64,000 bases of DNA from Amycolatopsis echigonensis. GTDB lineage: Bacteria > Actinomycetota > Actinomycetes > Mycobacteriales > Pseudonocardiaceae. Below, in pieces: positions 7,925 through 16,181 of the stretch (position 1 is the stretch's first letter; the number at the start of each line of letters is the position of its first letter). The translations under genes were made by a program, and so were the position numbers. A model generated the notes under the pieces. It made no database searches and had not been told where the DNA came from. It was given only the letters and a program-made list of their open reading frames with translations. The stretch is taken from positions 1-64,000 of the forward strand of contig NZ_JACJHR010000041.1 in the NCBI RefSeq assembly GCF_014174495.1, written 5' to 3'.

Positions 7925-8241
7925 TCGCCCTGCGGGGGCAGAGCCTTGATGAACCCCGGGTCGTGCGCGGTCTTGCCGACCTTGGAGGCGCCGCCGGGCG
8001 AACCCAGCTCGTTGAAGAAGTCGACGTTCGCCTTGGTGTAGTCGGACCAGTTGTCCGGGACGTCGTCCTCGTAGTAGATGGCCTCGACCGGGCAGACCGG
8101 CTCGCAGGCGCCGCAGTCGACGCACTCGTCCGGGTGGATGTACAACATCCGCTCGCCCTCGTAGATGCAGTCCACGGGGCACTCGTCGATACACGCCTTG
8201 TCGAGGACGTCGACGCAGGGCTCGGCGATCACGTAGGTCAC
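7921..8241 (-). CDS. fdxC: 7Fe ferredoxin FdxC
   Basis: A 106-residue cytosolic electron carrier of the [3Fe-4S][4Fe-4S] type. The N-terminal part holds the cluster cysteines CVDVLDKACIDECPVDC and CVDCGACEPVCP. The C-terminal extension (DNWSDYTKANVDFFNELG, then GGASKVGK) is typical of the mycobacterial and streptomycete seven-iron ferredoxins. It could serve cytochrome P450s or other oxidoreductases. CAGGAG lies before the ATG. It is first in a two-gene unit with dapC. Confidence 0.95.
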   Translation of the reverse strand: MTYVIAEPCVDVLDKACIDECPVDCIYEGERMLYIHPDECVDCGACEPVCPVEAIYYEDDVPDNWSDYTKANVDFFNELGSPGGASKVGKTAHDPGFIKALPPQGE

Positions 8242-8361
8242 TGCGTACTCCTGGCTTCTCCTGCTGGGCCGGTCGGTGCGGACATTACGCGCTTCCCTGG
8301 CCCCCGGTGGTGGTTAGGCGACCCTTATCCCACCCCTGGAAACGGGGCGGATCCGCGCCGC

Positions 8362-8535
8362 TCAGCGGTCCCGGCGACGCGGTTTCGGCGCGTTCCGGGC
8401 GTCGCCGGTAATGGCGAACGCGGGGCCGGCGGGCTTCCCGTCCTCGCGTTTCTCCTCGAGAGTCCGCTTGAACCCGTCGGCGATCTCGTCGACGAGCTCG
8501 TCGTTGTGCCGGTCGTCCTTGCGCGCGTAGCTCAT
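8362..8535 (-). CDS. Small basic/acidic hypothetical protein (57 aa)
   Basis: A short gene reading MSYARKDDRHNDELVDEIAD and ending in a basic tail, APKPRRRDR. It has a good ribosome site (GCAGGAGAACCCC before the ATG), high codon bias and no overlap with neighbours, which supports a real gene. It is charged, helical in its first 30 residues, soluble, and without recognised domains. It is divergent from the GNAT gene (47 bases between starts). Function unknown. Confidence 0.65.
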   Translation of the reverse strand: MSYARKDDRHNDELVDEIADGFKRTLEEKREDGKPAGPAFAITGDARNAPKPRRRDR

Positions 8536-8582
8536 GGGGTTCTCCTGCGGAACGGGACAGCTCTCTCCGTCACAATCTAACC

Positions 8583-9332
8583 GTGAACTCCCGGGAAAAG
8601 CTCGAAATCGTATGCGCGAAAGCGTGGCCGGCGGTGGTCGAGGAGCCGCTCGGGGAATGGACTTTGCGCTGGGCGGACGGCTTCACCGGGCGCGCGAACA
8701 GCGCACTCGCCGTCGGCGACCCCGGCCGTCCGGTCCCGGACGCGCTCGAGGCCGTATGTGACTTCGCCCACGCCCACGGCATTCCGCCCGCGGTCCAGGT
8801 GCTGGAAGGCAGCGAACTGGAGCGCGAGGTGGCCTCGGCGGGCTGGCGCGAGCAGGTCGAGCACGCCGCCGGGCACCAGGTGTCGGTACTGACCGGTCCG
8901 CTGCCGTCCGGGCCTTCGCCGGACGCCGAGGTCCTCGACCAGGCGACGCCGGAATGGTGGGCGCTGGCCGAGAACACCACCGAGCCGACTGCCGCCCAGT
9001 GGCACGTCGTGACCACCGGAAAGGTCGGTTACGGCGTGGTGCTGGCCGACGGCGTCACGGCGGGCGCGGTACGCGGCGCGGTCGTGGACAGCTGGCTGCA
9101 CGTCGGCCGTCTCGCCGTCGCCCCGGAGTTCCGCCGCCGCGGCCTGGCCACCACCGTGCTCAACGCGCTCGCCGACTGGGGCCGCGCGCACGGCGCGGAG
9201 AAGTGGGTCCTGCAGGTGGCGGTGGGCAACACCGGCGCGCTCGCGTTGTATTCCGCGCTGGGCTGTTCGGAGCACCACAGGTACCGGTACTGGGGCCCGG
9301 CGCCGCGGACGTGCGAGGATCGCCAGTCGTGA
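8583..9332 (+). CDS. GNAT-family N-acetyltransferase, first gene of the F420 operon
   Basis: A 249-residue acetyltransferase. The C-terminal GNAT domain carries the acetyl-CoA motif A as VGRLAVAPEFRRRGLATTVL near residue 180 and the motif B region WVLQVAVGNTGALALYSALG. The N-terminal half is a degenerate GNAT-like domain. The acceptor is unknown. CACAAT ends 6 bases before the GTG with no Shine-Dalgarno, so a leaderless transcript is likely. Its stop overlaps the fbiA start (GTGA). This coupling hints at a link with F420 metabolism, but no function is established. Confidence 0.88.
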   Translation: MNSREKLEIVCAKAWPAVVEEPLGEWTLRWADGFTGRANSALAVGDPGRPVPDALEAVCDFAHAHGIPPAVQVLEGSELEREVASAGWREQVEHAAGHQVSVLTGPLPSGPSPDAEVLDQATPEWWALAENTTEPTAAQWHVVTTGKVGYGVVLADGVTAGAVRGAVVDSWLHVGRLAVAPEFRRRGLATTVLNALADWGRAHGAEKWVLQVAVGNTGALALYSALGCSEHHRYRYWGPAPRTCEDRQS

Positions 9333-10321
9333 AGATCGTCGTACTGGTTGGCGGAGTGGGCGGCGCCCGCTTCCTGCTCGGGGTCAAGACCGCGCTCGGA
9401 CTGCCCGCGATCGGCGCGGGCGAGTCGCCGCACGAGATCACCGCGCTGGTGAACACCGGTGACGACGTGTGGATGCACGGCCTGCGGATCTGCCCGGATC
9501 TCGACACCTGCATGTACACCCTCGGCGGCGGCATCGACACCGAACGCGGCTGGGGCCACGCGGGCGAGACCTGGACGGTCAAGGAGGAACTCGCCGCCTA
9601 CGGCGCGGAGCCGACCTGGTTCGGGCTCGGCGACAAGGACATCGCGACGCACCTGATCCGGTCGAGGATGCTGCGCGCGGGCTATCCGCTGTCCGCGGTC
9701 ACCGAGGCGCTGTGCGACCGCTGGCAGCCCGGCGTGCGGCTGCTGCCGATGTCGGACGACCGGGTCGAGACGCACGTCGTGATCGACGACCCGGAAAACC
9801 CGGAGCAGCAGAAGGCCGTGCACTTCCAGGAATGGTGGGTGCGCTACCGGGCCGGCTTGCCCGCGCATTCGATCGTCGCGGTCGGCAACGACGAGGCCAA
9901 GCCCGGCCCGGGCGTGCTCGACGCGCTGGCCGAGGCGGACGTCGTGCTGCTCGCGCCGTCGAACCCGGTGGTGTCGGTCGGCACGACGCTCGGGGTGCCC
10001 GGGGTGCGCGACGCGCTGCGGAAGTCCCGCGCGAAGGTCGTCGGGGTGTCGCCGATCATCGGCGGGAAAGCGTTGCGCGGCATGGCCGACGCGTGCCTCA
10101 CCGCGATCGGCGTGGAGACCTCGGCGGAGGCGGTCGGCCGGCACTACGGCGCGCGTTCGGAAGGCGGCGTGCTCGACGGCTGGCTCGTCGCGCCGGAGGA
10201 TCACGAGGTCACGGTGCCCGGCGTGGACGTGCGCGCGGTGCCCCTGCTGATGTCCGATGTGGACGCGACTGCGGACATGGTCCGCGCGGCGCTCGACGTG
10301 GCTGGAGTCTCCCTTGGCTGA
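9329..10321 (+). CDS. fbiA: F420 biosynthesis phosphoenolpyruvate transferase FbiA (CofD family)
   Basis: Transfers the enolpyruvyl-phosphate group from the guanylylated precursor made by FbiD to the deazaflavin Fo, giving dehydro-F420-0. The 330-residue protein begins VKIVVLVGGVGGARFLLG, the nucleotide-binding loop of CofD proteins. It continues with NTGDDVWMHGLRICPDLDT and GLGDKDIATHLIR (around residue 110), both diagnostic. The GTG start overlaps the GNAT stop by 4 bases and the stop overlaps the fbiB start, so the operon is translationally coupled. Confidence 0.95.
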   Translation: MKIVVLVGGVGGARFLLGVKTALGLPAIGAGESPHEITALVNTGDDVWMHGLRICPDLDTCMYTLGGGIDTERGWGHAGETWTVKEELAAYGAEPTWFGLGDKDIATHLIRSRMLRAGYPLSAVTEALCDRWQPGVRLLPMSDDRVETHVVIDDPENPEQQKAVHFQEWWVRYRAGLPAHSIVAVGNDEAKPGPGVLDALAEADVVLLAPSNPVVSVGTTLGVPGVRDALRKSRAKVVGVSPIIGGKALRGMADACLTAIGVETSAEAVGRHYGARSEGGVLDGWLVAPEDHEVTVPGVDVRAVPLLMSDVDATADMVRAALDVAGVSLG

Positions 10322-11651
10322 TCACGCTTCCCAGAAGATCGAGATCCTTCCCGTCCCCGGGCTGCCGGAGTTCCGCCCCGGGGACGATCTGACCGGCGCG
10401 ATCGTGTCCGCCGCGCCGTGGCTGCGTTCCGGCGACGTGGTCGTGGTGACCAGCAAGGTTTTCTCGAAGATCGAGGGCCGGCTGGTGCGCGTGCCCAGCG
10501 ATCCCGAGGAGCGCGACGCGGCCCGGCGCAAGCTGATCGAGGAAGAATCGGTACGCGTGGTCGCCCGGATCGCGCGCACGCTGATCACCGAAAACCAGCT
10601 GGGCATCGTCCAAGCGGCGGCCGGGATCGACGCGTCGAACGTGCGCGGCGACGAGGTGGCCTTGCTGCCCGCGGACCCGGACGCGTCAGCTTTGGCTCTG
10701 CGCAACGGTTTGCGGGAGCGGCTGGGCGTCGAGGTGGCCGTGGTCGTCACCGACACCATGGGCCGGGCCTGGCGGGTCGGCCAGACTGACGCCGCGATCG
10801 GCGCGTCCGGCCTGCGCGTGCTGCACGGGTACGCCGGACAGATCGATTCGCAGGGCAATGAGCTGGCGGTCACGGAAATCGCGATCGCCGACGAGATCGC
10901 CGCCGCCGCGGACCTGGTGAAGGGCAAGCTCGGCGGATTGCCGGTCGCGGTCGTGCGCGGCCTGCAGATCCACGACAACGGCTCCACCGCCCGCGACCTG
11001 ATCCGCCCGGTCGACGAAGACCTCTTCCGCTTGGGCACCAACGAATCCATCGCGCAGGGCCGCCGGGAAGCCGTGCCGCACCGGCGTTCCGTCCGGCAAT
11101 TCAGCGACGAGCCGGTGGATCCCGAGGCAGTGCGCCGCGCCGTCGCCTCCGCGCTCACCGCGCCCGCGCCGCACCACACGCACCCCGTGCGGTTCATCTG
11201 GCTGCGCGACGAAGGTCTGCGCCGCAAGCTCCTCGACGCGATGCGTGCCTCGTGGGAAGCCGACCTCACCAGCGACGGCTTCACTCCCGAGCAAATCGCG
11301 AAACGCCTGTCCCGCGGCGACATTCTCTACCGCGCCCCGGAACTGGTGATCCCGTTCCTGCTGCCCGAAGGCGCGCACACCTACCGCGACGACCGGCGAA
11401 ACCGGCACGAGCGCACCATGTTCACCGTCGCCGCCGGAGCCGCCGTGCAGGGCCTGCTGGTCGCGCTGGCCGCCGAAGACCTCGGCTCGTGCTGGATCGG
11501 CTCGACCATCTTCGCCGCCGACCTGGTCCGGTCCACTTTGGACCTGGACGACCAATGGCATCCGCTCGGCGCGGTCGCGATCGGGCACCCGACCGAGCCC
11601 GCTCCCCCGCGCGGACCGCTCTCCACCGGCGATTGGCTGATCGAACGATGA
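10314..11651 (+). CDS. fbiB: Bifunctional F420:gamma-L-glutamyl ligase / dehydro-F420-0 reductase FbiB
   Basis: A 445-residue two-domain enzyme. Residues 1-245 form the CofE-like ligase that adds the poly-gamma-glutamate tail (VVVTSKVFSKIEGRLV, VVVTDTMGRAWRVGQTDAAIG). Residues 250-445 form an FMN nitroreductase-like domain (VPHRRSVRQFSDEPVD, ALAAEDLGSCWIGSTIF) that reduces dehydro-F420-0. The TTG at 10314 overlaps the end of fbiA by 8 bases and gives the expected N-terminus LADHASQKIEILPVPGLPEF. The stop overlaps the Nudix ATG. Confidence 0.95.
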   Translation: MADHASQKIEILPVPGLPEFRPGDDLTGAIVSAAPWLRSGDVVVVTSKVFSKIEGRLVRVPSDPEERDAARRKLIEEESVRVVARIARTLITENQLGIVQAAAGIDASNVRGDEVALLPADPDASALALRNGLRERLGVEVAVVVTDTMGRAWRVGQTDAAIGASGLRVLHGYAGQIDSQGNELAVTEIAIADEIAAAADLVKGKLGGLPVAVVRGLQIHDNGSTARDLIRPVDEDLFRLGTNESIAQGRREAVPHRRSVRQFSDEPVDPEAVRRAVASALTAPAPHHTHPVRFIWLRDEGLRRKLLDAMRASWEADLTSDGFTPEQIAKRLSRGDILYRAPELVIPFLLPEGAHTYRDDRRNRHERTMFTVAAGAAVQGLLVALAAEDLGSCWIGSTIFAADLVRSTLDLDDQWHPLGAVAIGHPTEPAPPRGPLSTGDWLIER

Positions 11652-12175
11652 CCCTGCACGAATCCGCCGTCGCCGCGCTGACCGAGTGGAAGCCGGAAGC
11701 CCCGGCGCAAGAGTCGCTGCGGCAAGCGTTTCTCGGCTTTCTGGCGTCGCGTCCGGATACTTGCCAGCGCTCCTGCGAGGCCGGGCACCTGACCGCGTCC
11801 GCGGTGGTCCTCGACTCGACCGGCACGCAGGTCCTGCTTACGCTGCACCCGCGCGTCGGCCGCTGGCTGCAGCTCGGCGGGCACTGCGAACCGTCCGACG
11901 CGTCGCTGGCCGAAGCCGCGCTGCGCGAGGCGACTGAGGAGTCCGGCATGAGCGGCCTCGTGATCGGCGAAACGCCGGTGCACCTGGACGTCCACCCGAT
12001 CACCTGCTCGCTCGGCGTCCCGACGCGGCATTTCGACGTCCGGTACGCGGTCCACGCGCCGCCCGGCGCGGAGCCGGTGCGCAGCGACGAATCCGACGAC
12101 CTGCGCTGGTGGCCGGTGGACGCGCTGCCCGCGGGTTCGGAAGATCTGGCCGAACTGATCGCCGCCGCCCGTTAA
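11648..12175 (+). CDS. Nudix hydrolase in the F420 operon
   Basis: A 175-residue Nudix-family pyrophosphohydrolase. The Nudix box is complete as GGHCEPSDASLAEAALREA followed by TEESG (around residues 78-101), with the REATEE metal-binding glutamates intact. The substrate is unknown. It overlaps fbiB by 4 bases (ATGA), so it is co-translated with the F420 genes; a housekeeping or nucleotide-recycling role in this pathway is possible but unproven. Confidence 0.9.
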   Translation: MTLHESAVAALTEWKPEAPAQESLRQAFLGFLASRPDTCQRSCEAGHLTASAVVLDSTGTQVLLTLHPRVGRWLQLGGHCEPSDASLAEAALREATEESGMSGLVIGETPVHLDVHPITCSLGVPTRHFDVRYAVHAPPGAEPVRSDESDDLRWWPVDALPAGSEDLAELIAAAR

Positions 12176-12184
12176 CCTGGGCGC

Positions 12185-12331
12185 ATGACCGTGGCGCGCC
12201 CGCACCTGCACCCGGGCGACACCGGCGTCGCCATCAGCGGATGGGTGGTCCTGATCGGCTTCGCGGTGGCGTTCGCGCTGCTGGCGCTGGGCATTGTGGT
12301 GAGCATCCGGAAGAAACGGCGGCAACGATGA
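12185..12331 (+). CDS. Small single-pass membrane protein (48 aa)
   Basis: A 48-residue protein starting MTVARPHLHPGDTG, with one transmembrane helix (about residues 18-40, GWVVLIGFAVAFALLALGIV) and a strongly basic cytosolic tail (IRKKRRQR). TAACCT ends 6 bases before the ATG, a leaderless pattern. The last four bases (ATGA) overlap the start of the GntR gene, so the two are coupled. Function unknown; a partner or modulator of the GntR regulator is conceivable. Confidence 0.7.
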   Translation: MTVARPHLHPGDTGVAISGWVVLIGFAVAFALLALGIVVSIRKKRRQR

Positions 12332-12681
12332 GCATCAGCTACGACCCGGCGTCGTCCGTTCCGCCGTTCGAACAGGTCCGGACCTCGCTGGCCAACCAGA
12401 TCAACGACGGCACGCTGGCCGTCGGCACCAAACTCCCGACGGTGCGCGGGCTGGCCGCGGAACTGGGCATCGCACCGAACACGGTCGCGCGTGCGTACCG
12501 CGAGCTCGAGGAAGCCGGTCTGCTGGAAACCCGGGGCAGAGCGGGCACTTTTGTCGGCGCGACCGGAGACGAGACGCTGTCCCGGGCGCAGGCCGCCGCG
12601 GCCACGTATGCCGAGGTGATCCGGGGATTGGGTTTGTCGGCGGAACAAGGCGTGGCGATCGCGGCGGCTGCCCTGCGCTGA
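12328..12681 (+). CDS. GntR-family regulator (YtrA-like)
   Basis: A 117-residue regulator with an N-terminal GntR winged helix (PPFEQVRTSLANQINDGTL, LPTVRGLAAELGIAPNTVAR, then AYRELEEAGLLETRGRAGTF) and only a short helical C-terminus. This is the YtrA subfamily architecture, which often controls neighbouring ABC transporters; none is next to it here. It overlaps the upstream 48-aa membrane gene by 4 bases. Targets are unknown. Confidence 0.9.
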   Translation: MSISYDPASSVPPFEQVRTSLANQINDGTLAVGTKLPTVRGLAAELGIAPNTVARAYRELEEAGLLETRGRAGTFVGATGDETLSRAQAAAATYAEVIRGLGLSAEQGVAIAAAALR

Positions 12682-12743
12682 CCGCGGCGAGGAATTAGCA
12701 TCGATGACCTGCTGTTGTCCGTGCCCGACCCGATGGGAAACCC

Positions 12744-13010
12744 ATGCTGAACATCGTCCTGCCGGGCGCGCTCGTCCTGCTGTTGGTGATCGTCCTGATC
12801 CTGAAATTCACCGTGGGACGGCCCAAGCAGCCTCCGCAGGCCGGGCCGGGGCAGTATCCCGGACAGACACCGGGCGCGCCGTACGGTCAGCAGCCGCAGG
12901 GCCAGTACCCGCAGCAGGGCCAGTACCCGCAGCAGCAATACGCTCAGCAGCAGTACCCGCAGCAGCCCGGTCAGCAGCAATACCCGCCGCAGCAGCCCCC
13001 GCAAGGCTGA
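12744..13010 (+). CDS. Single-pass membrane protein with Gln/Pro/Tyr repeat tail (88 aa)
   Basis: An N-terminal transmembrane helix (LNIVLPGALVLLLVIVLIL, then a basic KFTVGRPKQ boundary) is followed by about 60 residues of low complexity rich in GQYPQQ and QQYPQQ repeats. The tail should be disordered and probably cytosolic, since positive charges follow the helix. A paralogous arrangement is encoded next door. The role is unknown; the two look like scaffold or sticker-type membrane proteins rather than enzymes. Confidence 0.7.
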   Translation: MLNIVLPGALVLLLVIVLILKFTVGRPKQPPQAGPGQYPGQTPGAPYGQQPQGQYPQQGQYPQQQYAQQQYPQQPGQQQYPPQQPPQG

Positions 13011-13078
13011 TCCGTTCCGTCGCGAGAACCCCGCTGAGCGGCCTACGATGGAACCTCGCCTAGGGGAGGATCTTCATC

Positions 13079-13459
13079 GTGGCTGTACAGCCTTGGCATC
13101 TCATCGTCTTGTTCCTGGTCGCTGGCCTGGTGGTCGCGATCGTGCTGGCGGTGCAGGCCTCGTCCAGGCGGAAACAGAACCCGCCGCCGGGCTACTTCCC
13201 GCCCCAGCAGGGCTATCCGCCGCCGGGTCCGCAACAGCCGGGCTATCCCGCGCAGAACTACCCCGGCCAGCCCGGCTACCCGCCGCCCGGCCAGGGCTAC
13301 CCCGGCTATCCGCCGCCCGGCCCGCAGTATCCGAACGCCCCGCAACCGCCCGGCCCGCAGTATCCGAACGCCCCGCAACCGCCCAGCGCGCAGTACCCGC
13401 CTCAGCCCGGCGCCCCGCCGCAGGGCCAGTACCCGCAGAACCCGTACCCGCCGCAGTGA
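13079..13459 (+). CDS. Single-pass membrane protein with Pro/Gly/Tyr repeat tail (126 aa)
   Basis: Similar plan to the preceding gene: a transmembrane helix at residues 6-26 (HLIVLFLVAGLVVAIVLAV), a basic stop-transfer segment (SSRRKQ), then a 95-residue tail of PPPGY, PGQPGYPP and QYPNAPQPPGP repeats. Two nearly identical copies of the QYPNAPQPP unit show recent internal duplication. GGGGAGG lies 9 bases before the GTG. It ends 1 base before the stop of the convergent DNA glycosylase gene. Function unknown. Confidence 0.75.
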   Translation: MAVQPWHLIVLFLVAGLVVAIVLAVQASSRRKQNPPPGYFPPQQGYPPPGPQQPGYPAQNYPGQPGYPPPGQGYPGYPPPGPQYPNAPQPPGPQYPNAPQPPSAQYPPQPGAPPQGQYPQNPYPPQ

Positions 13460-13460
13460 C

Positions 13461-14357
13461 TCACATCGCCCGGTAATCCCGCAGCTCGATCCGCGGCCCG
13501 AACCGCGGCCGCCGAGCGCCGGCCGCCCCGAGGTACCGGATCGCGCGCTGCCGCTGCGGCGCGTACGGCGCGAGCACGCGCGCCATTTCCTCGTCGTCGA
13601 TCTTCCGGCCGAGCAGCGTGTGCCCGACCACCGCCGGGATGTTGTAGTCGCCGAAGCTGACCGCGTCCGGGTCGCCCCATGCGCGCTGGGCGACCTCCGC
13701 CGCCGTCCACACGCCGATGCCCCACACCGTCCGCAGCCACGCGCGCCCCTCGGCCCCGCGCAGCCGCACCGCTTCCTCCAGTCGCGGGGCCACCCGGGCC
13801 GCCTCGATCAACGCTGTGCGCCGCTTGAGGTCCACGCCGATCTTGTGCCAGTTCCAGTCCACAATGGACCGAATGGCGACCGGATCGGGCGGCACCCGCA
13901 GGAAGGCCGGGCCCGGGCCGGGGGCGCGCGTGCCGAACCACCGGCACAGCTCCGCCCACGACCGGATCGCCTCCTTGCCGCTCACCTTCTGCTCCAGGAT
14001 CGCCAGCACCAGCGCGTCCCACACCCGGCCGGTCGAGCCGAGCCGGAGCCCGGGCGCGGCGCGGCGGGCTTCGGCGATCACGTCGTGGTGCGCGACGAAG
14101 CCCGTGTCGTCATCGTCCGCACCGAGCAGCGCGGGCACGCCGTCGAGCAGGAAATCCGCGCCGTCGCCCCAAGCCTCGGCCTCGACGACGCCGTCCGGCC
14201 GGTGCAGCAGCGCCAGCGTTCCCTTGCCGCCGGGCGTGTTCGCGGCGAGCCACCAGACGCCGCGGTCGCGCCGGAAGTTCAGCGATCCGCGCCCACGGCT
14301 CAGCGGACCCAGCACTTCCGCCAGGTCCACCGGAAACCCCGGACGCCACTCCATCAC
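13461..14357 (-). CDS. DNA-3-methyladenine glycosylase, AlkA-like (HhH-GPD)
   Basis: A base-excision repair glycosylase of about 298 residues. The helix-hairpin-helix and catalytic loop read VWGIGVWTAAEVAQRAWGD followed by AVSFGDYNIP (residues 205-245), where the Asp of GDYNIP is the probable catalytic residue. LVLAILEQKVSGKEAIRSW is the conserved helix before it. Substrates would be alkylated purines. The start overlaps the manB stop; GTG at 14357 and ATG at 14354 are both possible. Confidence 0.88.
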   Translation of the reverse strand: MMEWRPGFPVDLAEVLGPLSRGRGSLNFRRDRGVWWLAANTPGGKGTLALLHRPDGVVEAEAWGDGADFLLDGVPALLGADDDDTGFVAHHDVIAEARRAAPGLRLGSTGRVWDALVLAILEQKVSGKEAIRSWAELCRWFGTRAPGPGPAFLRVPPDPVAIRSIVDWNWHKIGVDLKRRTALIEAARVAPRLEEAVRLRGAEGRAWLRTVWGIGVWTAAEVAQRAWGDPDAVSFGDYNIPAVVGHTLLGRKIDDEEMARVLAPYAPQRQRAIRYLGAAGARRPRFGPRIELRDYRAM

Positions 14358-15433
14358 GCGTCGCTCGAAAACCGGATGCCGCCGTCCGGCACCGAAACTC
14401 CGGGCCAGATCCGCACGCCGTCGAGCAGTTCGCAGCGAGCCCCCACCGACGCGCCGTCGCCGAGCACCACGCCGCGCAGCACCGCGCCCTCGCCGACCTG
14501 CGCTCCGCGGCCCAGCACCGAATTCTCCACAATCGCGTCCGGGCCGATCACCGCGTCGTCGAACACGACCGAGCCGGACACCGTCGCGCCTTCCCGGACC
14601 ACGGCCCGCGCACCGATCGTCGTCCCGCCGGCGAGCTTCGCGCCGGTGAAGACGGAAGCCGCGTCCAGCACCAGAAAATCGCCGGTCGGACCGGCCAGCG
14701 CCGACGTCGGCGCGATGCCGCGGACCAGATCGGCACTGCCGCGGACAAACGCTTCCGGGGTGCCGACGTCGAGCCAGTACGAAGAATCGACAAATCCGTG
14801 CAGATGCGCGCCGTTCTCGAGGAGCCCGGGGAACGTCTCGCGTTCGACCGACACCCGCCGCCCGGCCGGAATGGTTTCGATCACCGGCCGGCGGAAGACG
14901 TAGCAGCCGGCGTTGATCTGATCCGTCGGCGGGTTCGGCGTCTTCTCCAGGAAAGCGGTGACGCGCCCGTTCTCGTCGGTCGGCACCGAACCGAACCGGC
15001 TCGGGTCGGCGACGCGCTGGAGGTGGAGCGTGACGTCCGCTCCGGAGTCGAGGTGCGTGCGCAGCTGGGCGCGCAGGTCGGCACCGGAGAGGATGTCGCC
15101 GTTGAAGACGATCGCGTGGTCGGCTCGCAGCCGGTCGTAGACGTTGCGGATGGCGCCGCCGGTGTCGAGCGGCTCCTCCTCCACTACGTACTCGATCTCG
15201 AGGCCGTGCGCGGACCCGTCGCCGAAGTACTCCTCGAACACCTCGGCCCGGTACGACGTGCCGAGCACCACGTGCCGGATCCCGGCCGCGCGGATGCGGG
15301 AGAACAGATGGCTCAGGTAGGGCGTGCCCGCCGTCGGCAGCATCGGCTTCGGCGCGGACAGCGTCAGCGGGCGCAACCGCGTGCCCTGGCCGCCGACCAG
15401 TACGACGGCGTCGACCTCGACCTCGGACGTCAC
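14354..15433 (-). CDS. manB: Mannose-1-phosphate guanylyltransferase
   Basis: Makes GDP-mannose from mannose-1-phosphate and GTP, feeding mannosylated lipids and glycans. The 359-residue protein begins with the nucleotidyltransferase signature VVLVGGQGTRLRPLTL and KPMLP. It continues with FNGDILSGADL (the metal-binding GD) and TPNPPTDQINAGCYVF, and ends in a left-handed beta-helix domain (VFTGAKLAGGTTIGARAVV). GTG at 15433 is chosen because AAAGGAGA lies about 6 bases upstream. Position between the F420 operon and wbbL matches M. tuberculosis Rv3264c. Confidence 0.9.
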   Translation of the reverse strand: MTSEVEVDAVVLVGGQGTRLRPLTLSAPKPMLPTAGTPYLSHLFSRIRAAGIRHVVLGTSYRAEVFEEYFGDGSAHGLEIEYVVEEEPLDTGGAIRNVYDRLRADHAIVFNGDILSGADLRAQLRTHLDSGADVTLHLQRVADPSRFGSVPTDENGRVTAFLEKTPNPPTDQINAGCYVFRRPVIETIPAGRRVSVERETFPGLLENGAHLHGFVDSSYWLDVGTPEAFVRGSADLVRGIAPTSALAGPTGDFLVLDAASVFTGAKLAGGTTIGARAVVREGATVSGSVVFDDAVIGPDAIVENSVLGRGAQVGEGAVLRGVVLGDGASVGARCELLDGVRIWPGVSVPDGGIRFSSDA

Positions 15434-15573
15434 AGAAATCTCCTTTGTATCACGCACCGCTGAGCGACAAGCCGCGGGAAACGTGGGCGGCGCGGGCCCC
15501 GAGGGCCTACCCTAGACAGGAAACAGGCGGGCCTTTCCCGAGAGGCCCCGGGTCAGTCGGGAGGCCGAGGGGA

Positions 15574-16068
15574 ATGGACCCCCGCGATCGCGCGGACGCT
15601 TTGCTCGCACGCGCACGATCCCGCGGCGCCTTCGTGGTGACGCCGGACAACATGACGTCGCCCATGGATGCCTCCAGCACCCAGCAGATCTCCGCGTCGG
15701 TGGTCTCCGGGCTGGACCCCGACACGACGACGCAACTGCCCGCGTCGCTGATCGAAGAGAACGACCATCCGCTGGCGAGCGGCACGCGAACCCAGCCGTC
15801 GCCGCATCCGCTGGCCCAGCCGACGCCGACGCGGCCGCTCGAGGTCCCCGGTCCGCAGAACACTGCGTCGCAGGACACCGCTCCGCAGCCGACGGTGCCG
15901 AACCCGGCAGGCCCGCAGCAGACGACGCCGCTGGTCCCGCGCCCGCAGGCGAAACCGGTGGCGAGCCCGCTGAAGGATCCGGCCGAGGAGGAAATGACCG
16001 GCCTGGTCCCGACGATCAAGCAGACCAGCGGACGGTCCAACCTGTCCCGGCGGCTCGACGGGCTGTGA
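15574..16068 (+). CDS. Proline-rich hypothetical protein (164 aa)
   Basis: Unrecognised protein of 164 residues. The N-terminus MDPRDRADALLARARSRGAF is helical and charged; the middle is a Pro/Thr/Gln-rich disordered stretch (residues 60-130). A conserved-looking C-terminal tail, EEEMTGLVPTIKQTSGRSNL, ends in SRRLDGL. There is no signal peptide or membrane segment. GAGGCCGAGGGG lies before the ATG. It is divergent from manB and followed by a hairpin. The end segments look like short linear motifs for binding a partner, which is an inference. Confidence 0.7.
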   Translation: MDPRDRADALLARARSRGAFVVTPDNMTSPMDASSTQQISASVVSGLDPDTTTQLPASLIEENDHPLASGTRTQPSPHPLAQPTPTRPLEVPGPQNTASQDTAPQPTVPNPAGPQQTTPLVPRPQAKPVASPLKDPAEEEMTGLVPTIKQTSGRSNLSRRLDGL

Positions 16069-16094
16069 TCTCCCGCGTTCAGGCGCGAGAGATC
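16068..16094 (+). terminator. Hairpin at the stop of the proline-rich gene
   Basis: ATCTCCCGCG pairs with CGCGAGAGAT across a TTCAGG loop with one mismatch, immediately followed by CTTT. It starts at the stop codon. It could end transcription of the proline-rich gene and, in the other direction, of wbbL. Confidence 0.6.
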
Positions 16095-16181
16095 TTTACG
16101 ACCGCAAAGTGGTGCGGCGGCTGAGCATCCGGACGATCCGCGGGGCACGCCGGTTGCCCGGATGTCCTCCGCGGACCTCGC

